The notes: a model not told the origin generated them from the sequence alone. A stretch of 64,000 nucleotides of DNA from Streptomyces sp. NBC_00237 (GCF_026342435.1 NZ_JAPEMT010000001.1:186001-250000); one strand, 5' to 3'; counted from the stretch's first letter, positions 9,998-19,591 are shown. Made by a program: numbers and translations.

Positions 9998-11263
9998 CAC
10001 CGCGTCGTGCCGTATCCGGCTGCCCGGTATGCCCACCGTGCGCAGCGCGTCGAGGCCGCTGCGGATCATGCCGGGCGGACCGGAGAGATAGGCATCGTAC
10101 GCGTTCCACGGCCCGAACTGCCGCACGGCGTCCGGGAACTGGGAGCGGTCGTCGACGACCGGCCGCACCGAGAGCCAGGAGTGCGCCTTCGCCATGCGCA
10201 GCATGGTGTCGATGTCGTAGAGGTCGTAGTCGGTGCGCGCCCCGTAGAACACCTCGACGGGCCGCCGCTCGCCGTGCTCCGCGACGTCCTCGACCAGCGC
10301 CTTGATGGGGGCGATGCCGGTGCCGCCGCCGAGGCAGAGCAGCCCGTTGTCGGTGGTGTGGTCGACAGTCATCGAACCGGACGGCGGGCCGAGCCGCAGC
10401 ACGTCGCCGGGGCGGGCCCTGTGCACCAGCGCGTTCGACACCCAGCCCGCCGGGACCGCCTTCACGTGCAGGGTGAGCAGACCGTCCGGGCGCGGGGCCG
10501 CCGCGAAGGAGTAGTGCCGCCAGATCCGCGGCCACCAGGGCGTCTCCAGGCTGGTGTACTGCCCCGCCAGGAAGGGGTACGGCTGGTCGGGGCGCAGCGT
10601 GACCACGGCTATGTCGGGGGTGCGCAGGTCGTGGGCGACGACCTCGGCGTGCCACCAGGCGGGCGAGGTCAGCTCGCTCTCCGCCGCCGCGTCGATCATG
10701 ATCTGCGAGACGGCCGTGTACGTCCGGATCCAGGCGGCCTCCGTCTCCCGGTCCCACACCGCCTCCGCGTACCGCGCCAGCGCACCTATCAGGGCCTCGC
10801 CGACGGCCGGATAGTGCGCGGACCGCGTGCCGTACTTGCGGTGCCCGGAGCCGAGGTGTCTCAGGTACTCCCGCAGCACTTCCGGGGTGTCCATGTGGTC
10901 GGCGGCGGTGAGCAGCGCCTTGAAGAGCCGGTCGCGCTGGGTGTCCATCGCGGGCGGGAACAGCTGGCGCAGCTCGGGGTGCCGGACGAACAGCAGCGCG
11001 TAGAAGTACGAGGTGGCCCGGTCCGCCACCGGCGCGATCTCCGCCAGGGTCCGGCGCACGCGGACGGCGTCCGGGGAGGGCTGGTGGGCCTTGGGGGCGG
11101 CGGGGGTCCGGGGCGGGGTGCTCCCGAAGAAAAGTACGGAGGCCGTCGGCGCGGGGTCCGCGGCGGGTTTGTGCCCGGCCTCGCTGTGCTGCTCGGCCGC
11201 ACCGCTGTTCCCGGCCGGTGTGGTGGTCGGAACGTCCATTCTGTGCCTCGCCTCGAACGTCAT
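9971..11263 (-). CDS. Flavohemoprotein (globin fused to FAD/NAD(P)H reductase)
   Basis: The 430-aa protein is a probable nitric oxide dioxygenase, oxidising NO to nitrate with O2 and NAD(P)H. The globin domain spans about residues 66-200, with B10-type tyrosine in TSYFYALLF and proximal His141 in SGHRKYG. The FAD-binding motif RHYS (249-252), the nucleotide-binding LGGGTGIAP (311-319) and the SGPPGM motif (394-399) follow. The first 65 residues are a Pro/Ala/Thr-rich extension not found in classical Hmp proteins. A second ATG at 11239, with GAGG upstream, would shorten it. The 3' end overlaps a tandem duplication. Confidence 0.9.
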   Translation of the reverse strand: MTFEARHRMDVPTTTPAGNSGAAEQHSEAGHKPAADPAPTASVLFFGSTPPRTPAAPKAHQPSPDAVRVRRTLAEIAPVADRATSYFYALLFVRHPELRQLFPPAMDTQRDRLFKALLTAADHMDTPEVLREYLRHLGSGHRKYGTRSAHYPAVGEALIGALARYAEAVWDRETEAAWIRTYTAVSQIMIDAAAESELTSPAWWHAEVVAHDLRTPDIAVVTLRPDQPYPFLAGQYTSLETPWWPRIWRHYSFAAAPRPDGLLTLHVKAVPAGWVSNALVHRARPGDVLRLGPPSGSMTVDHTTDNGLLCLGGGTGIAPIKALVEDVAEHGERRPVEVFYGARTDYDLYDIDTMLRMAKAHSWLSVRPVVDDRSQFPDAVRQFGPWNAYDAYLSGPPGMIRSGLDALRTVGIPGSRIRHDAVEELVAAGD

Positions 11264-11620
11264 GTGGTCGCGCTTCTCCCTCAGTGAGAGCTCTGTGAGA
11301 GCAAGGCGGAAAAGGCTGCGCGTCGGCCGCAGTTCCCGTTGTCGCAGCGTGTCAGCCCCTCCCTCGAAACGGGCGAAGACCGGGAAGTCCTGGTTTCCGA
11401 TCTCTCCTTGCCTCTAGGCTGCTTTCGCCCCATGCCCATGGGCCCCGGGTTCGAGGCAGCGCATTCCCAGGAACACCGGCACCATTCCTGCCGCGCCCAG
11501 GTCTCCGGCCGTACCGCGATGTTTCACGTGAAACATGCCGCAGCGAAAAGCCCGCCCCCGATCCCCCGGCACAGGGGAATTCAAGGACGGGCGAGAACGG
11601 CTGCGGGCAAGCGGCCCAGG
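11264..11620. promoter_or_regulatory. Spacer between flavohemoprotein and MFS genes
   Basis: This 357-bp spacer should hold the flavohemoprotein promoter. Two direct TGAGAGC repeats (11285-11291, 11296-11302) are 11 bp apart, one helical turn, and could be a regulator site. It also contains a perfect parS. No gene was seen in it. Confidence 0.3.
11521..11534. other. parS site
   Basis: Perfect GTTTCACGTGAAAC, embedded in a longer palindrome ATGTTTCACGTGAAACAT, in the spacer downstream of the MFS gene. Confidence 0.93.
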
Positions 11621-12838
11621 TCAGCGCTGCGCGGCGACTGCCACCGGTTCGGGAGTGGCTCCCGCTCCCGCGACGACCCGGCTTCCGTTCCTGGTCGTAC
11701 GACGGTCCAGGGAGCCCGACAGGAGGGCGACGAGCAGCGCGGACACGGCGAGGGCCGCGCCGACCCAGTTCGGAGCCGTGAGCCCGAGCCCACCGGCGAT
11801 GACGAGGCCGCCGAGCCAGGCCGCCAGGGAGTTGCCGAGGTTGAAGGCACCGATGTTCCCCGCGGAGGCCAGCGTGGGGGCGGCTGCGGCCTGGTCCAGT
11901 ACCCGCTTCTGCAACGGCGGCACGGTCGCGAAGCCGAACGCGCCGATCAGGAAGAGGGTGACGGCGGCGGCGACCTTGTCGTGCGCGGTCACGGTGAAGA
12001 GGGCGAGGACCACGGCGAGCCCGGCCAGGGACACGTACAGCAGAGGCATCAGCGCGCGGTCCGCGAACCGGCCGCCGATCAGGTTGCCGACGACCATGCC
12101 GAGGCCGAAGAGGACCAGCAGCCAGGTGACGGAACCCGGCGCGTAGCCCGCGACGTCGGTCAGCATCGGCGTGATGTAGGTGATCGCGGCGAACACTCCG
12201 CCGAAACCGAGGACCGTCATCGCCATGGCGAGCAGCACCTGCACGTTGCGGAACGCCGCCACCTCGTCGCGCAGCCGTACGCCTGCGGGCTTCGGCATGT
12301 CCGGGACCAGTTGGGCGATGCCCGCGAGGCCGATCACGCCGAGTCCTGCGACGACGAAGAAGGTGGCCCGCCAGCTGACCTGCTGTCCGAGCCAGGTGCC
12401 GAACGGGACACCGACCACATTGGCGAGGGTCAGGCCGGTGAACATCATCGACAGGGCCCCGGCCTTCTTGTGAGGCGCGACCATACCGGCGGCGACGATC
12501 GAGCCGATGCCGAAGAACGCGCCGTGGGTGAAGGAGGCGATGACGCGCCCGGTCAGCATCACTCCGAAGGCCGGGGCGACGGCGGAGATCAGGTTGCCCG
12601 CGACGAAGAGCCCCATGAGCAGCATCAGCATGTTCTTGCGGGAGACGCGGGTGCCGAGTGCGGTCATCAGCGGGGCTCCGAGGACGACGCCGAGACCGTA
12701 TCCGGTGACGAGGTATCCGGCGGTGGGGATCGAGACCTGGTATTCGGCGGCCACCTCGGGGAGCAACCCCATGATCACGAATTCGGTGGTGCCGATACCG
12801 AAGGCGCCGATGGCCAGGGCGAGGAGCGCGAGCGGCAT
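11621..12838 (-). CDS. MFS transporter, DHA1 (drug:H+ antiporter 12-TMS) type
   Basis: The 405-aa protein has 12 predicted membrane helices. It opens with the DHA1-type signature LAIGAFGIGTTEFVIMGLLPEVA seen in AraJ/YdhP-like exporters. The intracellular loop motif GAPLMTALGTRVSRKN lies between helices 2 and 3. It is likely an efflux pump for small molecules or drugs. It is divergently transcribed from a MarR regulator over a 237-bp region, the usual arrangement of a MarR-controlled efflux gene. Confidence 0.88.
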   Translation of the reverse strand: MPLALLALAIGAFGIGTTEFVIMGLLPEVAAEYQVSIPTAGYLVTGYGLGVVLGAPLMTALGTRVSRKNMLMLLMGLFVAGNLISAVAPAFGVMLTGRVIASFTHGAFFGIGSIVAAGMVAPHKKAGALSMMFTGLTLANVVGVPFGTWLGQQVSWRATFFVVAGLGVIGLAGIAQLVPDMPKPAGVRLRDEVAAFRNVQVLLAMAMTVLGFGGVFAAITYITPMLTDVAGYAPGSVTWLLVLFGLGMVVGNLIGGRFADRALMPLLYVSLAGLAVVLALFTVTAHDKVAAAVTLFLIGAFGFATVPPLQKRVLDQAAAAPTLASAGNIGAFNLGNSLAAWLGGLVIAGGLGLTAPNWVGAALAVSALLVALLSGSLDRRTTRNGSRVVAGAGATPEPVAVAAQR

Positions 12839-12903
12839 GGGGGGTCCTTCCGGGGGTGCCTGCGGGGGCCGCAGAGGGGGAGCCTGGGGGCGGCCCAGAT
12901 TGA

Positions 12904-12957
12904 TTGCAGAGGTTCTCTACGAGCGTTGACAATAGTTGCAGACGCCGATTAATTGCA
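12904..12957 (+). promoter_or_regulatory. Promoter and candidate operator between MFS and marR genes
   Basis: TTGACA (12926-12931) and TTAATT (12949-12954) are separated by 17 bp and could drive the MarR gene. Three TTGCA repeats (12904-12908, 12936-12940, 12953-12957) overlap the promoter. The last sits in the partly palindromic TTAATTGCAA. They are candidates for MarR binding. Confidence 0.4.
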
Positions 12958-13075
12958 AGCGCGGGATATTGCGGAAGTCGCCTATCCTGGTGTGCGGGCC
13001 GCATCCCCGGCCGCCCGCTCCGCTCGCGGCACGCCGCCGCACCGCCCACCGCGCAGGGGGACGAGGAGAGACCAG

Positions 13076-13534
13076 ATGACCGCCACCGACCCCGCACTCA
13101 CCGCCCTCGCCCAGGGCTGGTGCGCGCTCTCCCTCCTGCACAGCCGCATCGAGGCCCACATCGAGAAGGCCCTCCAGCGCGGGCACGACCTGAGCGTCCG
13201 TGAGTACTCCCTGCTCGACGTCCTGAGCCGTCAGCACAGCGGGCCCGGCGGACACCTCCAGATGCGCCAGGTCGCCGAGGCCGTCCTGCTCAGCCAGAGC
13301 GCCACCACGCGCCTGGTCACCCGGCTGGAGGACCGTGGCCTGCTCACCCGCTATCTCTGCGACACCGACCGCCGCGGCATCTACACGGACGTCACCGACG
13401 CCGGCCAGACCCTCCTCACCCAGGCCCGCCCCACCAACGACACCGCTCTGCGCGAGGCCCTCGACGCCGCCGCGGAGAACCCCGAACTGGCCCCTCTCGT
13501 ACGCACCGTGGAAGAACTGCGCACCCCGGTCTGA
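13076..13534 (+). CDS. MarR-family transcriptional regulator
   Basis: The 152-aa protein has a winged helix-turn-helix: HLQMRQVAEAVLLSQSATTRLVTRLEDRGLL is recognition-helix region, and DTDRRGIYTDVT is the wing with the family's DxR motif. The ATG at 13076 is preceded by GAGGAG. It is divergent from an MFS exporter and probably represses it and itself, with a small ligand relieving repression. The ligand is unknown. Confidence 0.9.
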   Translation: MTATDPALTALAQGWCALSLLHSRIEAHIEKALQRGHDLSVREYSLLDVLSRQHSGPGGHLQMRQVAEAVLLSQSATTRLVTRLEDRGLLTRYLCDTDRRGIYTDVTDAGQTLLTQARPTNDTALREALDAAAENPELAPLVRTVEELRTPV

Positions 13535-13594
13535 GCTGCGCACCCTGCCAGCCCCGCGCACACCGGCGCGGCCCGGCCTGCGTAATCTGCGGCC

Positions 13595-14053
13595 ATGACT
13601 GCCGAAGACCTCCGCATACGCCCCTCCGTCGAGGCCGACCTGCCCGCCATCGTCGCGATGCTCGCCGCCGACCCGCTCGGCGAGCAGCGCGAGTCCCCCG
13701 ACGACCTCACCCCGTACACCGAGGCGTTCAAACGCCTCGCGGAGGACCCGAACCAACTGCTCGTCGTCGCCGAGCGCGAAGGACGCGTCGTCGGCACCCT
13801 CCAGCTCACCCTGGTGCCGGGCCTCTCCCGCAAGGGCGCGACCCGCTCGATCATCGAGGCCGTACGCGTCCACGCCGACGAGCGCGGCAGCGGTCTGGGC
13901 ACCCGGTTCATCGAGTGGGCCATCGAGGAATCCCGTGCCCGGGGCTGCCAGTTGGTGCAGCTGACCTCGGACATCAGCCGGAAGGACGCCCACCGCTTCT
14001 ACGAGCGGCTCGGCTTCACCGCGTCCCACGTGGGCTTTAAGCTCCAGCTCTGA
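13595..14053 (+). CDS. GNAT-family N-acetyltransferase
   Basis: The 152-aa protein has the acetyl-CoA-binding motif A (VRVHADERGSGLGTRFIEWAIEESR) and motif B (DAHRFYERLGF). The acceptor substrate is not predictable. A TAATCT hexamer sits 6 nt before the ATG with no Shine-Dalgarno sequence, suggesting a leaderless transcript. It ends at a strong hairpin shared with the convergent serine hydrolase gene. Confidence 0.87.
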   Translation: MTAEDLRIRPSVEADLPAIVAMLAADPLGEQRESPDDLTPYTEAFKRLAEDPNQLLVVAEREGRVVGTLQLTLVPGLSRKGATRSIIEAVRVHADERGSGLGTRFIEWAIEESRARGCQLVQLTSDISRKDAHRFYERLGFTASHVGFKLQL

Positions 14054-14059
14054 CCGGGC

Positions 14060-14103
14060 GGGGCGCGGCACCGGGCGCGGCACCAGGGCCGGTGCCGCGC
14101 CCC
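14060..14103. terminator. Bidirectional terminator hairpin
   Basis: Perfect 15-bp stem: 14060-14074 pairs with 14089-14103 over a 14-nt loop. It lies between the convergent GNAT and serine hydrolase genes. Confidence 0.8.
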
Positions 14104-14131
14104 TCGCGCAGCCAGGCCCGCCGGACAGGCG

Positions 14132-15592
14132 CTAGCCGATCCCCCGCCACCCCCGCGCGTCCACGCCGCCCGGAACCGGAGCGTCCGGCTCGTACACCTC
14201 CCGGGTGAAGACGAACGACGCCACGTCGAGATGGCTCACCGTGCCGTCCTCCGGCTTCCGCACGACCCGCAGCGTCTCCCCGGCGTAATACCCGTCGAGC
14301 CCGATCCATGTTCCGTCCGGCCGCGCCAGGAAGCGCGAGTTCCGGCCCGCGCTGCCGTCCAGCTTGCCCAGCGAGAGGCCGCCGTCAGCCGTCAGACGCA
14401 GCCCGAAGGCGAGCGTGCCCCAGTACCAGGCCCCGGTCAGCTCCAGCAGCGCCGCATCCACATCGCCCTTTGCCAGCGGACGCCACGGCTCCGGAATACC
14501 CGGCTCCGCCTCGGCGACCAGGAGGGCGAGCTCCGCCGCCACCGCCCCGGTCGCAGGCCCCGACGTCGCGTTGGCCAGCGCCGCGGCCGACACACCATCG
14601 GTGACGTCCACCCACAGCGCAGCCACGTATCCCGGCAACGAACCGCCGTGCCCGATCAGTTCCCGCCCTCCGGCCCGGATCACCTGCACTCCGAGCCCGT
14701 ACGTGCCGTCCCAGCTCCCGGCCTCCAGCGGCGCCGCAGGGACCCGCATCTCCCGTACCGAGTCCGCACTCAGCACCTGCTCGTCGCCCGCCAGCAGGAA
14801 GGCCCCGAACCGGCACAGGTCCCCGGCCGTCGACCACAGCTGCCCCGCGGGCGCCATCAGCCCCAGGTCCTCCACCGGTTCCGGAAGGAGTACGTCCGCC
14901 CAGGGGTGCACCGCCCAGCCCTCCGCATACGGCGCCTCGGGCTGCGCGCTCGTCCGGGTCAGCCCGAGCGGCTCCGTGATCTCCCGCCGCACGGCCTCCG
15001 CCCACGGCACCCCGCGCACCGCCTCGACCAGTGCGCCGAGCAGCGTGTAGCCGGGGTTGGAGTAGTGGAAGATCCGCCCGACCTCATGCGGACGCGCCAC
15101 TTCCGCTCGTACGTCACCATCTCGTACGCCACCGTCTCGTACGTCACCGAGCACGTCGGCCAGGTCCGGGCGCAGCGTGCCGGGCGTCCGCTCCCACCAG
15201 GGGCCGGACGTCTCGGCCGCCAGCCCCGCGGTGTGACCGAGGAGCTGACGGATCATGACGTCTCCGGCGCCGGTGCCCGGCACGTGCTTCTCCAGCGGGT
15301 CCGCGAGGTCCAGCAGCCCCTCGTCGCGCAGGCGCATCACCAGCACCGCGGTGAACGTCTTGGTGATCGACCCGATCCGGTACTGGTCGTCCGGCCCGGG
15401 CGCCCGTCCGTCGACCTCCGTGCCGCGCACCCCGCTCCACACGAGCCGCCCGTCCCGCAGCACGGCCGCTGTCAGCGACGGTGCGCGGCCCTCGGCCTGG
15501 GCGGCGGCGACACGGCGGAGGAGGGAACGACGAGTGCTCGGAAGGAGGTCGGAAAACTCGTGCTCCGGGGTGGCGTTCGCAGAAGTGTTCAT
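14132..15592 (-). CDS. Beta-lactamase-fold serine hydrolase (class C / AmpC-like)
   Basis: The 486-aa protein from ATG 15592 has the SxxK nucleophile motif at Ser75-Ile-Thr-Lys78, YSN at Tyr177-Ser178-Asn179, and a C-terminal HGG-type triad motif (LIGHGGSLPGY). The family covers beta-lactamases, D-aminopeptidases and esterases; no lipobox or clear signal peptide is seen, so it may act in the cytosol. The C-terminal 130 residues form an extra beta-rich domain. A 5-residue tandem repeat (DVRDG, GVRDG, DVRAE) sits just before the YSN motif and is encoded by a 15-bp DNA repeat. An alternative start lies 3 codons upstream. Confidence 0.85.
   Translation of the reverse strand: MNTSANATPEHEFSDLLPSTRRSLLRRVAAAQAEGRAPSLTAAVLRDGRLVWSGVRGTEVDGRAPGPDDQYRIGSITKTFTAVLVMRLRDEGLLDLADPLEKHVPGTGAGDVMIRQLLGHTAGLAAETSGPWWERTPGTLRPDLADVLGDVRDGGVRDGDVRAEVARPHEVGRIFHYSNPGYTLLGALVEAVRGVPWAEAVRREITEPLGLTRTSAQPEAPYAEGWAVHPWADVLLPEPVEDLGLMAPAGQLWSTAGDLCRFGAFLLAGDEQVLSADSVREMRVPAAPLEAGSWDGTYGLGVQVIRAGGRELIGHGGSLPGYVAALWVDVTDGVSAAALANATSGPATGAVAAELALLVAEAEPGIPEPWRPLAKGDVDAALLELTGAWYWGTLAFGLRLTADGGLSLGKLDGSAGRNSRFLARPDGTWIGLDGYYAGETLRVVRKPEDGTVSHLDVASFVFTREVYEPDAPVPGGVDARGWRGIG
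15106..15150. repeat. 15-bp tandem repeat, three copies, within a CDS
   Basis: Copies at 15106-15120, 15121-15135 and 15136-15150 share CTCGTACGYCACC and differ at one to three positions. The repeat is in frame and gives a pentapeptide repeat in the serine hydrolase. Confidence 0.88.
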
Positions 15593-15648
15593 GCGACACA
15601 ACTATCCCGGCTCCCTCCTGCCCGTCGAATGAGATCCGCGCGAGAGGA

Positions 15649-16281
15649 TCACTCACGCTCCGCCAACTCCCTTCCCAGGAGCCCCTGTTCCTCCTCCGGC
15701 AACCACCGCCCCGCGTGCACCATCCGCAACGCCGACACCAGTCGCTCCCGGTCGGCCGCCGACCCCAGATCGCCGACGTACGCGGGCAGTACCAGCCCCA
15801 ACGCCTTCAGCTCCGCCCTCGCACACCACCGCGCCACGAGGTCCGCCAGCACCCCGCCCGTATCGGCGGCCCCCTCCCGCAGCCCCTCCCGGATCGCGAA
15901 CCGTACCCAGTCCCCGTACGGCCCGGCGGGCACGGCGTCGATGTGCGCCGCCGCCTGCTCCCAGTGCTCGCGCGCCCGGTCCCGATCGCCCAGGTCCCCG
16001 TACGACTTCGCCATGTTGAGGTGCAGCGACGGATAGAAGCCCGCGACCCTCGCGTCGCCGACCAGGTCCGCGCGCTCCAGGCACGCACGGTTCCAGCGCA
16101 ACGTCTTCTCGGGGGACGGCTGCTGGCGGGCCAGATAGTGCGCGGCGACACAGGCGTCGTAGTCGTCGACGGCGCTCCCCCACGCCTGCTCGAAGAGCCG
16201 CCGCGCCTCGTCCGCACGCCCGTCCGCCTCGGCCCGCATCCCCCGTGCGCACAGCGCCACCACCGGATTCTCAGCGTCCAC
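15649..16281 (-). CDS. TPR-like helical protein of unknown function
   Basis: The protein has 210 aa from the GTG at 16281. It is rich in alanine, arginine and paired helices, with TPR-like spacing (HLNMAKSYGDLGDRDRAREHWEQAAAHI and ADGRADEARRLFEQAW). Such proteins usually bind partners. The coding region overlaps the end of the MerR-clamp gene by 11 bp on the same strand, so translation is likely coupled and the two may work together. A GTG upstream at 16326 would enlarge the overlap to 56 bp. No catalytic motif is visible. Confidence 0.7.
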   Translation of the reverse strand: MDAENPVVALCARGMRAEADGRADEARRLFEQAWGSAVDDYDACVAAHYLARQQPSPEKTLRWNRACLERADLVGDARVAGFYPSLHLNMAKSYGDLGDRDRAREHWEQAAAHIDAVPAGPYGDWVRFAIREGLREGAADTGGVLADLVARWCARAELKALGLVLPAYVGDLGSAADRERLVSALRMVHAGRWLPEEEQGLLGRELAERE

Positions 16282-17497
16282 CGTCCTCGCCCCCGCTCTC
16301 TCCACTCGCGCACCGCACCGACTCACTCGTACTCCGCACCGGCTCGCCCGGGTCCCGCACCGGCATCACCAGCGTCGTGAAACTCCCCTGGTCCGCCGAC
16401 CGCACCACCACCGGTTCCTGTGCCGAAGCGATCTCCAGCAGTACGTCCGGACCCACCGCGGCATCCAGCGCCTGGAGCAGCACCTCCACGTCGAACGCGA
16501 TCCGCACCCCGGGCTCCGGCCCCGTGCACACCGCGCGCAGCTCGGCCGACCCGCACGGCCCCGCGCAGTGCAGCGCACCGCCCGGCCCGGTCCGCAGCAC
16601 CACCGGCCCTCCCGCGCCCACCAGGAACTCCCTCAGCACCGCCCGCTCGACGATCACCCGGTGACGTACCTGCGACAGTCCTTCCAGCACCGTCCGGTAC
16701 GCAGGGAACTCCCCTTCCCCGTACGGCGACAGTGCTCGCGGCTCCTCGGAAACCGCACCAATCCCCACCATCCGGACGCAGGCGCTCCGGCCGCCGCCGT
16801 CGGACCACCACTCCACCTCGTCGGCCCGCAGCGCCCACGCCCCCACCTCGCGCAGTTCGTCCGCGCGCACCAGCACGCGGTCCGGACCGCCGGTCGCCTC
16901 GGACGCCCGCAGCACCCGTACGACCAGCCGATACCGGTCCGTGGCGACCAGCCGCACCTCGCTCCCCTCGCACTCGACCAGTACGCAGCCGAGCACCGGG
17001 AACTCCTCGCGCACGGCCCCCGTGGCGACCGCCGAGAGCACCTGTCGCACCGCACTGGACAGTTCGGCACCGCCCAGCCGGACAGTGACAGGGCCTTCCC
17101 TCCCGCCCTCCTCATCCGGAGTCCAGACCTCCGGCAGCTCCCGCAGGATCTCCTCAATGAGCGCACCCGCGGCCCGCGCGGTGTCCCGCGTCCGCCGCGC
17201 ATGCCCCTCCAGCACGGACCGGGCGTCCTCCGGCGGCCCGTCCAGCACGACCGTCGCGTCCACCAACGGCAGCCCCGCCTCCCGCAGCCGCCGCACCAGT
17301 ACGGCCCGCGCGGTCTGCTCGGGCGCGTAGAACCGGTACCCGGTGCCGCCGTCCACCCGCGCGGGACGCAGCACCCCGCAGTCGTCGTAGAACCGCAGCG
17401 CACTCGGCGCCAGCCCCACCCTCCGGGCGAACACGCCGATGCTCAGCGACGCCCCACCGGCGTCGTCCTCCGCCTCACCCACAGGTCTCGTGTCCAT
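16271..17497 (-). CDS. MerR-type regulator fused to two DNA sliding-clamp (DnaN-like) domains
   Basis: The protein has 408 aa. Residues 18-85 are a MerR winged helix (SIGVFARRVGLAPSALRFYD ... GTGYRFYAP), and 86-122 a helical dimerisation stretch. Residues 136-382 resemble clamp domains 2 and 3 of DnaN: VATDRYRLVVRVL (184-196) matches LASTDRYRFAVREF of the window's own DnaN. EGEFPAYRTVL (261-271) matches EGDLPKYRTLF. The C-terminal TLVMPVR (375-381) matches YLIMPVR, part of the pocket that binds clamp-binding peptides. The spacing between motifs is nearly the same in both proteins. Clamp domain 1 is absent, so a ring clamp is unlikely. The gene has its own MerR-type promoter and is probably translated from a leaderless mRNA. 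It lies just downstream of dnaB. The effector and targets are unknown. Confidence 0.85.
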   Translation of the reverse strand: MDTRPVGEAEDDAGGASLSIGVFARRVGLAPSALRFYDDCGVLRPARVDGGTGYRFYAPEQTARAVLVRRLREAGLPLVDATVVLDGPPEDARSVLEGHARRTRDTARAAGALIEEILRELPEVWTPDEEGGREGPVTVRLGGAELSSAVRQVLSAVATGAVREEFPVLGCVLVECEGSEVRLVATDRYRLVVRVLRASEATGGPDRVLVRADELREVGAWALRADEVEWWSDGGGRSACVRMVGIGAVSEEPRALSPYGEGEFPAYRTVLEGLSQVRHRVIVERAVLREFLVGAGGPVVLRTGPGGALHCAGPCGSAELRAVCTGPEPGVRIAFDVEVLLQALDAAVGPDVLLEIASAQEPVVVRSADQGSFTTLVMPVRDPGEPVRSTSESVRCASGESGGEDGGR

Positions 17498-17504
17498 GGC
17501 CGCG

Positions 17505-17535
17505 ATTCTTGACCCTCAAGCCACCTGAAGGTCAA
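17505..17535 (-). promoter_or_regulatory. MerR-type promoter with 19-bp spacer and internal dyad
   Basis: On the minus strand, -35 TTGACC (17530-17535) and -10 AAGAAT (17505-17510) are 19 bp apart, the overlong spacing typical of MerR-regulated promoters. The dyad at 17511-17533 (arms GACCTTCAGG and CTTGAGGGTC, 8 of 10 positions symmetrical, 3-bp centre) lies exactly in the spacer. Transcription should begin within about a base of the ATG at 17497, giving a leaderless mRNA. Confidence 0.75.
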
Positions 17536-17624
17536 AACCCGCAGGTCAGAGGATGCCTGTCAGCGACCCCAGTCCCGTCGGCAGCAGTGGCGAGGCATGT
17601 CGAAGGTGGTGTTCTCCACAGGCA

Positions 17625-19109
<1,485 letters not shown>

Positions 19110-19591
19110 CGGGCCCACCTCCTCCCGTCCGCTCCGCGGACCTCGCTGTGCCACTCTTTCTTACGGCACAGCTCCGACAAATGAGACGCCCGACTTCCGC
19201 TTCCGGCAGATCGTGTACGGCAAGATTCCCGGCGGTTCCCGGGACCTGCATCCGGCCGGAAGACAGGGCGGGCGCCGGTCCACGGTAGGCCCGTCGGCAC
19301 CGTCAGCCAATCTGGTTATCCACAGGGCCTGTGAGAAAGTCGGCCATCGCTGTGGAGAACTTGCCCGAACCTGTGCACGGAGCGGGGGACAGTGCTGTGG
19401 ACAAGTTCACAGCACTTCCGTGGTCACCCATCTGACCTGCGAAAACACCGTCCACCGGCTGTGGGGGAGAAAAACTTTCTCCCGCAGGCCAAGATCACTT
19501 CAAACGGCGCACACCGCAGGCCGGACAACGGCGATCGGTAAGGGTCCCAAAGCCATTGCATCTCTTACCTGTGGAAGATTAGATTGAGGCC
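19110..19591. promoter_or_regulatory. dnaB-MATE divergent spacer with a DnaA-box-like cluster
   Basis: This 482-bp spacer contains TTATCCACA (19316-19324), TGTGGAGAA (19351-19359) and TGTGGACAA (19396-19404, the perfect Streptomyces box on the minus strand). Two weaker sites follow: CCGTCCACC (19448-19456) and TGTGGGGGA (19460-19468). They span 153 bp and resemble the strong and weak boxes of oriC in this same window. Both flanking promoters lie here. Confidence 0.65.
19556..19584 (+). promoter_or_regulatory. Promoter of the MATE gene
   Basis: TTGCAT (19556-19561) and TTAGAT (19579-19584) have a 17-bp spacer. The -10 box ends 7 nt before the ATG at 19592, so the mRNA is predicted to be leaderless; no Shine-Dalgarno sequence is seen. 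Confidence 0.55.

Noticed and set aside
16271..17497. MerR-clamp gene as a second complete dnaN
   Set aside because: Clamp domain 1 is missing and a MerR DNA-binding domain is in its place, so it cannot form the normal three-domain subunit.
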